NCBI GenBank assembly: GCA_965247425.1
Contig: OZ252023.1
Coordinates: 248,001 to 312,000 of the forward strand
Reading direction: 5' to 3'
DNA length: 64,000 nucleotides
DNA from: CAZOZZ01 sp965247425
Lineage (GTDB): Bacteria > Acidobacteriota > Terriglobia > 20CM-2-55-15
Shown: positions 52,442 to 61,240 of the stretch, one piece after another
How the letters are laid out: each line of letters opens with the position of its first letter
Numbering within the stretch: the first letter of the stretch is position 1
Notes under the pieces: model-generated
The model's input: the letters and a program-made list of their open reading frames with translations, nothing else
Told to the model about the DNA's origin: nothing
The model's database searches: none
Position numbers and translations under genes: made by a program

Positions 52442-55400
52442 TCAGAACCTGAGCTTGATCGCGAACTGGATCTGACGGTTGTCCCGCGCCCGGCTGATCA
52501 CTCCGAAGGTCGAAGAGTTCTGGATCCGGTTCGGGATTCTCCACTGTGGATGGTTGGTCGCGTTGAAGAACTCCGCCCGGAACTGGAGCGCGTCGGCGGT
52601 CTCACCGATCGCGAAGTTCTTGTAGACGGCGAAGTCCAGCTGGTTAGTCGGCGGCCCACGGAGCGATCCGCGTCCCGCGTTGCCGAGCGTCCCAACCGCC
52701 GGGGTCGCGAACGCGCTGGTGTTGAACCACTCCGAGGGGTCGCCGCCACCGGCCTTGGAATCACCCAGCAGGTTCGGCCGGTCCTGGCCGGCTCCGGTAC
52801 GGCTGTTGTCGCCCCCCAGCCCCGGTGTGAACGGCTGTCCGGAGGAGAAGGTGTAGATCGTGTTGAGCTGCCAGCCACGGGCCAGCGTGCCGGCGACTCC
52901 GTCCAAGCCCTCACCCAATGGCAGCAACCAGGTGCCGGCGAAGGTCAACCGATGCGTCCGGTCGAAGATCGACGGTCCGCGCTCCAGGAAGAGCCGGGTG
53001 TTGTCCATCGGGCTCGCACCGCCGCCGAGTCCGCTGCTGCCCGAGTTGTCGTCGATCGACTTCGACCACGTGTAGGCCTGGAGGAACGAGATGCCGTTGG
53101 CGAACCTCCGATCCAGGCTCTCCTGGAACGAGTGGTAGTTCGAACTGGCACTGTCCTCGAGCCAACCGATGTTGCCGAACCGCGGATCAGGCCGGCGAGC
53201 TGCCGTCGGCGCCCACCCTGAGATGTCGGTTCCCTGGCCGAGGTCCGAGCCGGCGATCGCCTGGTTGACGTTCCGTCTCCGGGTGAGCTTGTTCCCCTTG
53301 CTCCCCGCGTAGCCGATCTCCAGGACCGTGGAGTTGGTGAGCTCACGCTGGACGTTCAGGTTCCACTGCATCATGTAGCTCGTCCGCAGCTTCGGGTTGA
53401 CACCGCCGACCGTGAGGGACGTGGCGCCGACGACCAGGTCGTCCGGGAACGGGTCCTCGAGCGTCATCTCCGGTGTGCGGGTGTCGTCGTCGGCCCCAAT
53501 CGTCTGTGTGACGACGTACGGGAACCCGCGCTTGTAGCTATGGGTCTTGTTCCCCAGCACCGGGACGTAAAACACCCCGCCACCGGCGCGAACGACGGTC
53601 CGGCCGTCTCCCGCCACATCATAGGCGAAGCCGATCCGGGGACCGAAGTTGTTGAAGTCCATCGCGTACCCGCCCTGTGACAGACTACCGTCCGCGACCG
53701 CGAAACCGGGGAACGTGTCCACGATCGGCTGGATATCCGGCTGGAAGCCTGAGTCCCCGAGTTTAACGGCGACCTGACGATCCGGCTGGTAGGACGCCTT
53801 CCGGTCGTGCTTGTCGTAACCGGCCGTCTGCGTTTCCCAGCGCATCCCGAGGTTCAGGGTCAGCTGGTCCGTGACGTCCCAGTCGTCCTGGAAGTATAGC
53901 GAGAAGTGCGTGGACCGCTCGTAGTTGACGATGTCGCCCTGGTTCCGGATCGTGAGGTTGGGGAGGCCGAGCAGGGTGTCCCCAACGGAGTTGCCGGTGT
54001 AGCGGCCGTCGAAGCGAAAGTCTCCGGCCGGGAACACGACCAGGAAGAGGTTCATCGCCGTCCGGCGGAACTCGAACCCGAACTTCATCTGGTGGTTGCC
54101 CGTCGTGTACGAGACGTTGTTGGTGAAGCTCGTGTGGTTGTCCCACCGGATGTGCGGCGCGGCCGAGCCGGCCGCGCTGTTGTAGCCGGTCAATCGGACC
54201 AGAGGCGGGCCCTTGAGATCGTCCCGGAACTCGGGTTCGTCGACCACCAGAACACAGCAGATGCCCAGCTGTTTCTCGATCCCCTGGTCCCGCGCTTCGG
54301 CGATCAGACCGCCCTTGACCCGGGTGAAGCCCAACCGGAACTCGTTGACCACGTTGGGTGAGAAGATATGCGTGTGGTTGAGCGTCCCGGCCTGGGACAA
54401 CGTATCCAGGAACGTGCCGTAGTTGGGAAGCGTCGCTCCCGACCGAAACGGCTCCAGGCGATCCTGATCCCATATCGAATAGCGGACGAACAGGCTGTCG
54501 GAATCGCCCCAGTTCGTGTCGATCCGGGTCGTCCAGTTCTCCGTGTCGGACTTGAGGTTGTAGCCCCCATTGAAGTTGGCGGCCGCTCCCGGCACGTTTT
54601 CAGCCGGGTAGATGTCGACCATGTTCTTGCCGATCTGACTGAACCGGCTGGCGGGAATGATATTACCCGGGAACGGGTTGCCGGTCGTCGGATCCATGAG
54701 CGGCGTCGGCAGCATGGCCGAGAAGTCGCCGGTGCGGAACGCGGTCTCGGGCACCTTCCCCGTCGCGCTCTGCGCCTGGCGAACCGACGTGGCGTCGAAG
54801 GAGAAGAAGAAGAAGGCTTTGTCCCTGAGGATCGGTCCGCCGATCGTGCCGCCGTACTGGTTCCGGCGGAACGGCCGCTTCGGGGTGTCGCTCGGGTTGA
54901 AGTAGTTCCGGGCGTCGAAGATGTCGTTCCGGACGAACTCAAACGCCGATCCGTGGTACTGGTTCGTGCCCCCCTTCGTCGTGACGTTGATCACGCCGCC
55001 GGCGGCCCGCCCGAATTCGGCGCTGAAGCTGCTGGTCTGGACCTTGAACTCCTGGACGGAGTCGATCCCCGGGACGATGATCAACTGGGCGTTGGCGATG
55101 TCGTTGTTGTCGACACCGTCGAGCAGGAAGTTGTTGAACTCCTCCCGAGCGCCATTGGCGTGCATCGAGCCCTGCTGCCCTTCGAGGTTGCTGCCCTCGA
55201 CGACGGGCTGGACTCCGGGCACCAGCACGGCCAGCTGCAGGAAATCGCGACCGTTAAGCGGCAGTTCCGTGACGCGTTGAGTGTCGATCACCTGCCCCAG
55301 CGAGGAGGTGTCGGTCTCGATGAGCGGTGCGTCCGCGGTGACCTCGATCGATTCGGTGATCTGGCCCACCTGGAGTTCGAAGTCAATGCGGGCGTTACGG

Positions 55401-55693
55401 TCGACCTGCACATTGACCCCGTTCCGGATCTCCGTCCGGAAGCCCGGGAAGGATGTCTGCACCGAATACGCGCCCGGCGGCAGGACCGGGAAGTTGTATC
55501 TACCCGTCTCGTTGCTCAGGAACGTCCGGACCAGGCCGGTGGCATCATTCGTGACGGTGACCTCGACGCCCGGAAGCACGGCCCCCGACGCGTCGCTGAT
55601 CCGCCCTTCGATCGATCCGGTGATGCGCTGGCCAAACGTTGTCAGCGGTACTAACAACAGCAAGGCAAAGATCGCTGCGTTTCGAATCCTCAT
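52442..55693 (-). CDS. Oar-type TonB-dependent receptor with carboxypeptidase-regulatory N-terminal domain
   Basis: From the ATG at 55693, which has an excellent GAGGAG site, the receptor has 1083 residues: signal peptide (RIRNAAIFALLLLVPLTTFG), carboxypeptidase-regulatory domain (GSIEGRISDASGAVLPGVEV), plug with LPLNGRDFLQLAVLVPG, FLLDGVDNND and GRAAGGVINVTTKGG, then the barrel, ending in IQFAIKLRF. It is clearly related to the 35,013-38,273 receptor over the whole length. A vicinal cysteine pair (GICCVLVV) in an extracellular loop region is distinctive. The gene is monocistronic because the terminator follows. The substrate is unknown. Confidence 0.95.
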   Translation of the reverse strand: MRIRNAAIFALLLLVPLTTFGQRITGSIEGRISDASGAVLPGVEVTVTNDATGLVRTFLSNETGRYNFPVLPPGAYSVQTSFPGFRTEIRNGVNVQVDRNARIDFELQVGQITESIEVTADAPLIETDTSSLGQVIDTQRVTELPLNGRDFLQLAVLVPGVQPVVEGSNLEGQQGSMHANGAREEFNNFLLDGVDNNDIANAQLIIVPGIDSVQEFKVQTSSFSAEFGRAAGGVINVTTKGGTNQYHGSAFEFVRNDIFDARNYFNPSDTPKRPFRRNQYGGTIGGPILRDKAFFFFSFDATSVRQAQSATGKVPETAFRTGDFSAMLPTPLMDPTTGNPFPGNIIPASRFSQIGKNMVDIYPAENVPGAAANFNGGYNLKSDTENWTTRIDTNWGDSDSLFVRYSIWDQDRLEPFRSGATLPNYGTFLDTLSQAGTLNHTHIFSPNVVNEFRLGFTRVKGGLIAEARDQGIEKQLGICCVLVVDEPEFRDDLKGPPLVRLTGYNSAAGSAAPHIRWDNHTSFTNNVSYTTGNHQMKFGFEFRRTAMNLFLVVFPAGDFRFDGRYTGNSVGDTLLGLPNLTIRNQGDIVNYERSTHFSLYFQDDWDVTDQLTLNLGMRWETQTAGYDKHDRKASYQPDRQVAVKLGDSGFQPDIQPIVDTFPGFAVADGSLSQGGYAMDFNNFGPRIGFAYDVAGDGRTVVRAGGGVFYVPVLGNKTHSYKRGFPYVVTQTIGADDDTRTPEMTLEDPFPDDLVVGATSLTVGGVNPKLRTSYMMQWNLNVQRELTNSTVLEIGYAGSKGNKLTRRRNVNQAIAGSDLGQGTDISGWAPTAARRPDPRFGNIGWLEDSASSNYHSFQESLDRRFANGISFLQAYTWSKSIDDNSGSSGLGGGASPMDNTRLFLERGPSIFDRTHRLTFAGTWLLPLGEGLDGVAGTLARGWQLNTIYTFSSGQPFTPGLGGDNSRTGAGQDRPNLLGDSKAGGGDPSEWFNTSAFATPAVGTLGNAGRGSLRGPPTNQLDFAVYKNFAIGETADALQFRAEFFNATNHPQWRIPNRIQNSSTFGVISRARDNRQIQFAIKLRF

Positions 55694-56013
55694 CTTTTTC
55701 TCCTCTTTCATCCCCATGTTAAGGTCCCTCAATGGAAAGCGTGACTTACAGGCTGTTATAAATCTCACGGTCCCGGCGTAGAGAGGGTGGCCTCGGAAGT
55801 CCAACGTTGTACTCCCCCTTATGGACAGACACTTATCTCCAAAATGGTTCCTGTGGACAGTTCAAACTTTGGATGGAAGATACACCCGATCTCCGGGGTA
55901 GTCAACCATCAAGAGGGCGAGACAGCCATTTCGGAAGTCAGGGAGGACGGAGTGTCTGGAAGGGGCTCTGGAAGGGAAAAGGTCGAGGAGGGAGAGGAAT
56001 TTGAAGTGAGGGG
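55694..56013. other. Intergenic region without recognisable gene
   Basis: Between the receptor start and the DDE transposase element there is no convincing reading frame. The part next to 55,694 must contain the receptor promoter and leader; the part near 56,010 leads into the insertion element. I see no hairpin or repeat here beyond a purine-rich stretch at 55,975-56,010. Confidence 0.5.
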
Positions 56014-56099
56014 TATTTTCGAGAGACAGGTATCCGTAGCGGGTCCAGCCCGGTGATTGGGGTCAGGCAGGCGCGTGGAGACCAGGGAAACGAGTCAGT

Positions 56100-57293
56100 T
56101 CAGCTGGAGTCGGCTGGGGTTGGGGCAGACAGAGCGAGGCGAAGCAAACGAAGAAGCTCGATGGAGGTATGCGGGCGATGGCGCCCGCGATGCAAATGAC
56201 GCAATCGATACAGACGTTCGATCGTGAGAGCCAGGCTTATGAGGAGCCAGTGGAGAAGCAAGCTGTTGGCGTGGTGATGGGGGATATGGGCCATCCCATA
56301 ACGGTTCTTGGCATCGTTGAAACCTTGGTTTTCGACTTCCCAACGACTCTTGGCCATGCGAAATAAAGTGGGCGCTCCCACTTGGTTCATCGAGAAATTG
56401 GTCAGCCAGTAGGCTTCGACCACCGATCCATCGGGTTTCTCTTGCCGGTAGCGGATCACGCGCACGGTCGGCCAGTTCAATCGGCCCCAGGGATCGAAGT
56501 CGTCTGCATCCCAGATTTCCACCCGATCGGCTCCATCCTTGAAAACCCGGGACGGCGGCTGACAAGCAAACCGGCTTTTGGCGGCGTTGAACAAGCTCGG
56601 AAGATTGGCTTTGAGACGGACGATGGTCTTCAATCCCAACTCGTCGGCCAAGTGCAGGAACGGAGCCGACGCATAGCCCCCATCGACAACAACATAATCG
56701 GCAAAACGCGGCCCCAACTGCCCCACCACCCGACGAAGCAGTCGTTGCCCCCCCGACCATTCGCTATCCCCACTACCGTAGGGTTCCACATCGACCGGTA
56801 AAGTGAACCCGGTGCCCACGATGGTGGCCATCACGACGTGGTGTAAGTAGGTGGTCACCTCCCCCTCGGCGTTGCGATGGGGTCGACACCACTGACACCC
56901 GGCCTCACCGACACGCCCCACGGTTGTCCCGTCCAGCGCCAGGCCGATGAATCGGCAATCGTCGAACGCTTTATTGCGCTTGGCCTGCTTGATGGCTGTG
57001 GTCAACGCGCCGCGCGTGAATTCCGGATTCAGCTTCTCGGTAAAATAGCCCAGCGTGTCGTCGCTAAAGCGGAGTCCGATTCCCAAGGCCCGACACGCCG
57101 AGGATCGTGCGAGCGACTCGATGGCCAGGAAGCTCGATTCCCGCAGCAGATACCCGATCACCAGAGACCAGATCAGATGCCCACTTCCGATCTGCGGTCG
57201 CACCCGCCCATCTCCGGGGTGATTCAAATACCCCTTCAGCCGCAAACACTTTCGCGCGTACCGTCGTATCCCTCGTGCCGACGGACCTTTCAC
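56100..57293 (-). CDS. DDE transposase (IS4-like fold)
   Basis: A 397-residue transposase. Probable catalytic residues are D121 (LALDGTTVG), D204 (VVVDGGYAS) and E319 or E321 (SRWEVENQGFNDAKN), where the YxxRWxxE-type motif of IS4 relatives reads AKSRWEVENQGF. C-terminal landmarks include YGMAHIPHHHANSLLLHWLL. Several Cys/His-rich spots (GCQWCRPHRNAEG) suggest metal binding. The frame is intact. Its ATG overlaps the stop of the DUF6788 gene by 4 bp, so the two proteins are made together. Confidence 0.88.
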   Translation of the reverse strand: MKGPSARGIRRYARKCLRLKGYLNHPGDGRVRPQIGSGHLIWSLVIGYLLRESSFLAIESLARSSACRALGIGLRFSDDTLGYFTEKLNPEFTRGALTTAIKQAKRNKAFDDCRFIGLALDGTTVGRVGEAGCQWCRPHRNAEGEVTTYLHHVVMATIVGTGFTLPVDVEPYGSGDSEWSGGQRLLRRVVGQLGPRFADYVVVDGGYASAPFLHLADELGLKTIVRLKANLPSLFNAAKSRFACQPPSRVFKDGADRVEIWDADDFDPWGRLNWPTVRVIRYRQEKPDGSVVEAYWLTNFSMNQVGAPTLFRMAKSRWEVENQGFNDAKNRYGMAHIPHHHANSLLLHWLLISLALTIERLYRLRHLHRGRHRPHTSIELLRLLRLALSAPTPADSS

Positions 57294-57676
57294 CGGCGCT
57301 TCCGCTTCTCACGTTGTTGCTGGCGCTCCAGCACCAACAACTTCGCGTTCGCTGTCAGCACCTCCCGGATCGCATCCTGAAACTCCCGTCCCGCTCCGAC
57401 ACGCTTTTGAATCTCCTCAACCATGGCAGCTGGAACGTGTTCGACATGCTTCTTCCCGTCCATCATGAATGTCCAGGACCAGGATGGGTGCCCTTCACCC
57501 GACACACACCGGCACGTCGGCTTACCGCACCGGGTGTAACTAATCGACACCGAGCCAGGCAGCAAACCGTCGGGTATCTCATGGCGCTCGATCAGGCTGT
57601 ACTTCCGCCGTCGCAGTCGCGACGCAACCGCTCCCTTTACCTGATTCAACTCAAGCCATATCTTTTTCTTCTTCAT
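57290..57676 (-). CDS. DUF6788 family small protein, transposon-associated
   Basis: From ATG 57676 the product has 128 residues. It shows the DUF6788 pattern GSVSISYTRCGKPTCRCVSG followed by GHPSWSWTF and VEHVPAAMVEEIQKRV, and a basic C-terminal tail (QQQREKRKRR). The CGKPTCRC cysteines look metal-binding. Proteins of this type commonly precede DDE transposase genes; their role in transposition is unknown. A 12-bp palindrome (GGTATATATACC, 57682-57693) lies just before the start and may be its promoter or an autoregulatory site. Confidence 0.75.
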   Translation of the reverse strand: MKKKKIWLELNQVKGAVASRLRRRKYSLIERHEIPDGLLPGSVSISYTRCGKPTCRCVSGEGHPSWSWTFMMDGKKHVEHVPAAMVEEIQKRVGAGREFQDAIREVLTANAKLLVLERQQQREKRKRR

Positions 57677-57941
57677 CTGACGGTATATATACCACAAGAT
57701 ACCGCCGACACCATATCGATTTCAACAATGCGAAAATAGAACTTCCTTAACAATGGGTTTGAATTCGACTCAAATGCCCGCTGGCCGGGCCTCATTCAAC
57801 TTCGACCGAGCTGCTCTTCCGAAATGGCTGAGGGCGAGATTGAGCGAGATAGGTCAGACTGGCTAGGTCGTAGTAGACCAAAAGTAATAGGGCTAGTGCT
57901 TTGGCTCCGCCGATTTGGGAGCATCACCGGAAATCGCTACT

Positions 57942-59627
57942 CTAATCGGATGGCTCCCGCACCTTCAGAAGTTCGTTGATCTCAACGCTGCCCAGTCTGC
58001 TGACGAGGCCGGAGGGCCAGTGAACTTCGACCTCTTCGACACGTTTGGCGTCGCCGAGCCCGAAATGGACCCGCAGGTCACTCTGGGAGACGTAGGCGCC
58101 GCCTGAACGCACTCTGTTCCAGAATGTCCCCGTTTCGGTGACGACTCTCACGCTGGCCCCGATGCCGGATCGATTACTGGTGCGCCCTTCCAACTCCAGC
58201 ATGATCCAGTTGCCCGCCGGTTCGGACCGGTTCAACAGAAGTATCGCGGGGCCGTCGATCTGGCTCACGAGCACGTCGAGGTCGCCGTCGTTGTCGATGT
58301 CTCCGGCAACAATTGCTCTCCCTGTCAGAGGCGCGAGACCCGGAAAAGCAGATCGTTCTGTTTCGACGAACCGATTTTCGACGTTTCTGAACAACTGGAG
58401 TGGCTGCCGGTAGGCAGTCCCAACGGGGTGATCGTCCACCTGCGGGTAGATGTGACCGTTGGCGACGAGGACATCCCTCCGGCCATCGTTGTCGAAGTCT
58501 TCGGCCAGGATACCCCACCCGAGCATCGCAATGGAGGGTTGGGCCAACCGAACGCGCGACGATTGATCGCTGAACAGCAGGTTCCCGTCGTTCCGGTAGA
58601 CCGTATTGTAATCGTCCGAGAAATGCGTGACGAACAGGTCCGACCTCCCGTCGTTATCGTAGTCGGCCACTGCCACACCCATACCCGCCTGAGACCTGCC
58701 GTCTTCGCTGTATGCCACTCCGGCTTCCAGCCCGACGTCGCGGAAACGACCGTCGCCCAGGTTCTCGAACAGGTTGTTCGGCGCCGAATCGTTGGCGAGG
58801 AAGAGGTCCGGCCATCCGTCGTCGTTGAAGTCCTCGAATACTGCCGTGAACGTGTAGAGCACTTCGGCGTCTTCCATGCCTGCTTCCACCGTCACGTTGG
58901 CGAACGTACCATCCTTGTTGTTCCGGTACAGGACGTTCCGCGCACCCGGTATCCCGGCCGGTCCGCAGAACACCGGGATGCCCTTGTATCCGCAGGTTTC
59001 ATCGTCTCTGGCGGGATCAAACTCCAGGTAGTTGGCCACGTACAGGTCCACCCATCCATCGCGATCGTAATCACCGAATGTGGCGCCTGTGCCGTAACCG
59101 GCATCGCCCACACCGGCATCCCGGGTCACGTCCGAAAACGTTCCGTCGCCAATGTTGCGGTATAGAACGTTCGATCCGTAGTTGGTGATGTAGATGTCGA
59201 CCCAACCGTCGTTATCGTAGTCGGCCGTCGCCACCCCGATTCCCCAACCCGGATCGCCGACGCCGGCATCCTCGGTCACGTCGGTGAACGTTCCGTCACC
59301 ATTATTGCGATAGAGTGCGTTTCGGGGACGGTTGCCGTCGCCGGGTGAGTCCAGGTCTTCCCGCGTCGAACCATTGATCAGGTAGATGTCGACGAAGCCG
59401 TCGCGGTCGTAGTCCACGAATGCCGCTCCGCTGCCGTTGACGTCCGTGATGAACTCCTTTTCCGTCGTGCCGAACGTGTGGGTAAATCGTATTCCCGATT
59501 CGGAGGTGACGTCTTCAAAGAGCATCGCGGCCGGATCCTGGAATGCCGCGCCCATCGTTGCCGCCAACAGGAAAGTTGCCAGTGGTCGTATGGCTGGTCT
59601 GGAGGTCTTTCTATCGTCTCGTTTCAT
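57942..59627 (-). CDS. CRTAC1-like FG-GAP/ASPIC-UnbV protein
   Basis: A 561-residue exported protein. An N-terminal signal (LATFLLAATMGAAF) precedes eight or so FG-GAP/VCBS repeats with calcium-binding cores (FVDYDRDGFVDIYL, TADYDNDGWVDIYI, FEDFNDDGWPDLFL, AGDIDNDGDLDVLV), forming an integrin-like propeller. The ASPIC/UnbV domain ends the protein (GRTSNRSGIGASVRVV; SQSDLRVHFGLGDAKRVEEV). These proteins are abundant in Acidobacteriota next to TPR proteins; their function is unknown. It overlaps the upstream TPR gene by 4 bp. The pseudogene at 38.6-42.1 kb is a relative. Confidence 0.93.
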   Translation of the reverse strand: MKRDDRKTSRPAIRPLATFLLAATMGAAFQDPAAMLFEDVTSESGIRFTHTFGTTEKEFITDVNGSGAAFVDYDRDGFVDIYLINGSTREDLDSPGDGNRPRNALYRNNGDGTFTDVTEDAGVGDPGWGIGVATADYDNDGWVDIYITNYGSNVLYRNIGDGTFSDVTRDAGVGDAGYGTGATFGDYDRDGWVDLYVANYLEFDPARDDETCGYKGIPVFCGPAGIPGARNVLYRNNKDGTFANVTVEAGMEDAEVLYTFTAVFEDFNDDGWPDLFLANDSAPNNLFENLGDGRFRDVGLEAGVAYSEDGRSQAGMGVAVADYDNDGRSDLFVTHFSDDYNTVYRNDGNLLFSDQSSRVRLAQPSIAMLGWGILAEDFDNDGRRDVLVANGHIYPQVDDHPVGTAYRQPLQLFRNVENRFVETERSAFPGLAPLTGRAIVAGDIDNDGDLDVLVSQIDGPAILLLNRSEPAGNWIMLELEGRTSNRSGIGASVRVVTETGTFWNRVRSGGAYVSQSDLRVHFGLGDAKRVEEVEVHWPSGLVSRLGSVEINELLKVREPSD

Positions 59628-60853
59628 CTGAACGGAGGTCGGTTCATGGCACGGCCTTCTGCTTCGCGAATCTGCCTGTCCAGCTGTCGGAACCGCTCCA
59701 GCGCCTTGTCGGCTTCGGTCGCATTACCGACCTGCCGGTAGGCCCTGGCGAGCAGGTACAGGGCCCGGTGTCGCTGGGAATCGTCTTCAGGCAGATCCAC
59801 GAGGATCGAGATCACTTCCTCATGTCGATCCAAACGTCCGAGCGCCACGGCCTTTTCGATTCGCGTCGCCACATTGTCCGGATCGAGTGCCAGTGCCCGG
59901 TCGAACCACGCGATCGCTTCGTCGTCGTCGCCTGTTTCGAGCGTCAAACTGCCGAGCGCCAGAAGCGCTTCACTCGACCGGGGATCCAACAGCAAGGCCG
60001 TTTCCAACTCCTCGAACGCCTCCGCGTGCTTCCCGATGCCGCGGGCGGCGTACCCCCGCCACAGGTGTCCGTCCACACTTTTCGGCGAGGCGGCCACCAT
60101 CGCCGAAAAAGTGTCGTGCGCCTCGACAAGTCGATCCAGACCGAACCACGCCTGTCCCAGCCGGAGAAGCATTTCGGGAGACCGCGCATCTTCCGGAACC
60201 GAAGAAAGTAATTCGGCGCTTGCCACGAACGCTCCGTGTTGGTTGAGCAACGTTGAGAGCTCGAGAAAACCCGAGAATCCCGGAGGGGGTGATTCTCGAA
60301 AACGTTCGAGGTAGGGTCCGGCCCGCTCGTGTTCGGCCAGTTCGATCCACGCCCGGGCCAGCGAGTAGGAAATCAGGAACTGCTCGCCCATGCTTTCTTC
60401 CGCACGTTCGAGCCGATCAATCGCCTCGCGGAACTGCCGTAACTGGATCGACACCATGCCCGCGTTCAATGACGCCTGTCCGTTGTCCGGATCGGCTTCG
60501 AGCGCCCGTGTCAGCGCAACCTCGGCGCCATCCAGATTGCCGGATCGCCGGAGCAGATTTCCAAGGTTGTTCCAGGCGTCGGAAAAACCGGGCTGGATCG
60601 ACACCGCCTCGCGGTAGGCCGCGATGGCGCCAGGCGTCTGTCCGAGACCGGTCCTGCTGATTCCCAGAAGGTACCAGGCCACCACATCGGTGGGATTTGC
60701 GGCTACGATTCGTTCCGCGGTCCGTTCCGCGGCTTCCAGGTTGCCTTGATTGATGTATTGGCGCACCTCGGCGAGCGATTGTCCGGCAGCCGGCACGACA
60801 AGCGCGGCAACGGCAATGAGGGCCAGGAAGAATCGAATCGAGTAGGATGCCAT
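59624..60853 (-). CDS. Exported TPR-repeat protein
   Basis: A 409-residue protein with a Sec signal (FFLALIAVAALVVPAAGQ) followed by about nine to ten TPR units through the whole length, for example NPTDVVAWYLLGISRTGLGQ, QPGFSDAWNNLGNLLRRSGN and DPRSSEALLALGSLTLETGD. TPR arrays bind proteins or peptides; in this position the partner is probably the CRTAC1 protein encoded immediately downstream, whose start overlaps this stop (ATGA). The C-terminal tail is charged (EAEGRAMNRPPFR). Confidence 0.9.
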   Translation of the reverse strand: MASYSIRFFLALIAVAALVVPAAGQSLAEVRQYINQGNLEAAERTAERIVAANPTDVVAWYLLGISRTGLGQTPGAIAAYREAVSIQPGFSDAWNNLGNLLRRSGNLDGAEVALTRALEADPDNGQASLNAGMVSIQLRQFREAIDRLERAEESMGEQFLISYSLARAWIELAEHERAGPYLERFRESPPPGFSGFLELSTLLNQHGAFVASAELLSSVPEDARSPEMLLRLGQAWFGLDRLVEAHDTFSAMVAASPKSVDGHLWRGYAARGIGKHAEAFEELETALLLDPRSSEALLALGSLTLETGDDDEAIAWFDRALALDPDNVATRIEKAVALGRLDRHEEVISILVDLPEDDSQRHRALYLLARAYRQVGNATEADKALERFRQLDRQIREAEGRAMNRPPFR

Positions 60854-60944
60854 CTGTCGGGTGTCTCCACTGGTTCGCCTCGACCTGGAACGAAGTGCCG
60901 CGGGATCGAGGCGGACGCGCCAATACTATATCGCAAGGTGTGCC

Positions 60945-61215
60945 TAGTGGTCCCCGCCAGATATAGCGATACTACCTCCGAAGGAGGTTGCGAGCGGACT
61001 GGGTGAGATCCACCGTGTGGTGAGTGTGACCTTTCGACATGGTTTAGCGTTCGTGAGGGGCAACCTCCATCGGCCCTACGGGTTCGGGCGGAACGGCACC
61101 GTCTTTGGGGTCGCTCCTCCTCACAATGTCGAAGCATTGGCTCGTCGTCGCTCCCCCAAATCCGGTACCGTTGCACTCCGAAATCTAGTACCGCTATATC
61201 TGGCGGGGACCACTA
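60945..61215. mobile_element. 271-bp MITE-like element with 30-bp terminal inverted repeats
   Basis: The first 30 bp (60945-60974, beginning TAGTGGTCCCCGCCAGATAT) match the reverse complement of the last 30 bp (61186-61215) at 29 of 30 positions. The interior has no gene but contains a secondary inverted pair, GGAGGTTGC and GCAACCTCC. Both ends carry TA, which would suit a TA-duplicating transposase such as IS630/mariner. It sits in the 387-bp gap between two CRTAC1/TPR genes of one strand. Confidence 0.85.
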
Positions 61216-61240
61216 AGAAGTCGGCCTCAAACTGCCCGAC

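Larger units (their letters stand above)
56014..57738 (-). mobile_element. Two-gene insertion element (DUF6788 protein plus DDE transposase), ends uncertain
   Basis: The coding part (56100-57676) is a coupled pair of element genes. An 8-bp inverted match, TATTTTCG (56014-56021) and CGAAAATA (57731-57738), is the best candidate for ends but is short, and no target duplication flanks it. The true ends may lie elsewhere within 56,000-57,900. Confidence 0.45.

Noticed and set aside
54368..55654. 428-codon plus-strand frame opposite the second TonB receptor
   Set aside because: Antisense to the conserved plug and regulatory domains of the receptor; no motif of its own.
56014..57738. TATTTTCG / CGAAAATA as firm terminal repeats of the DDE transposase element
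   Set aside because: Only 8 bp long, with no target duplication; kept as a candidate only.
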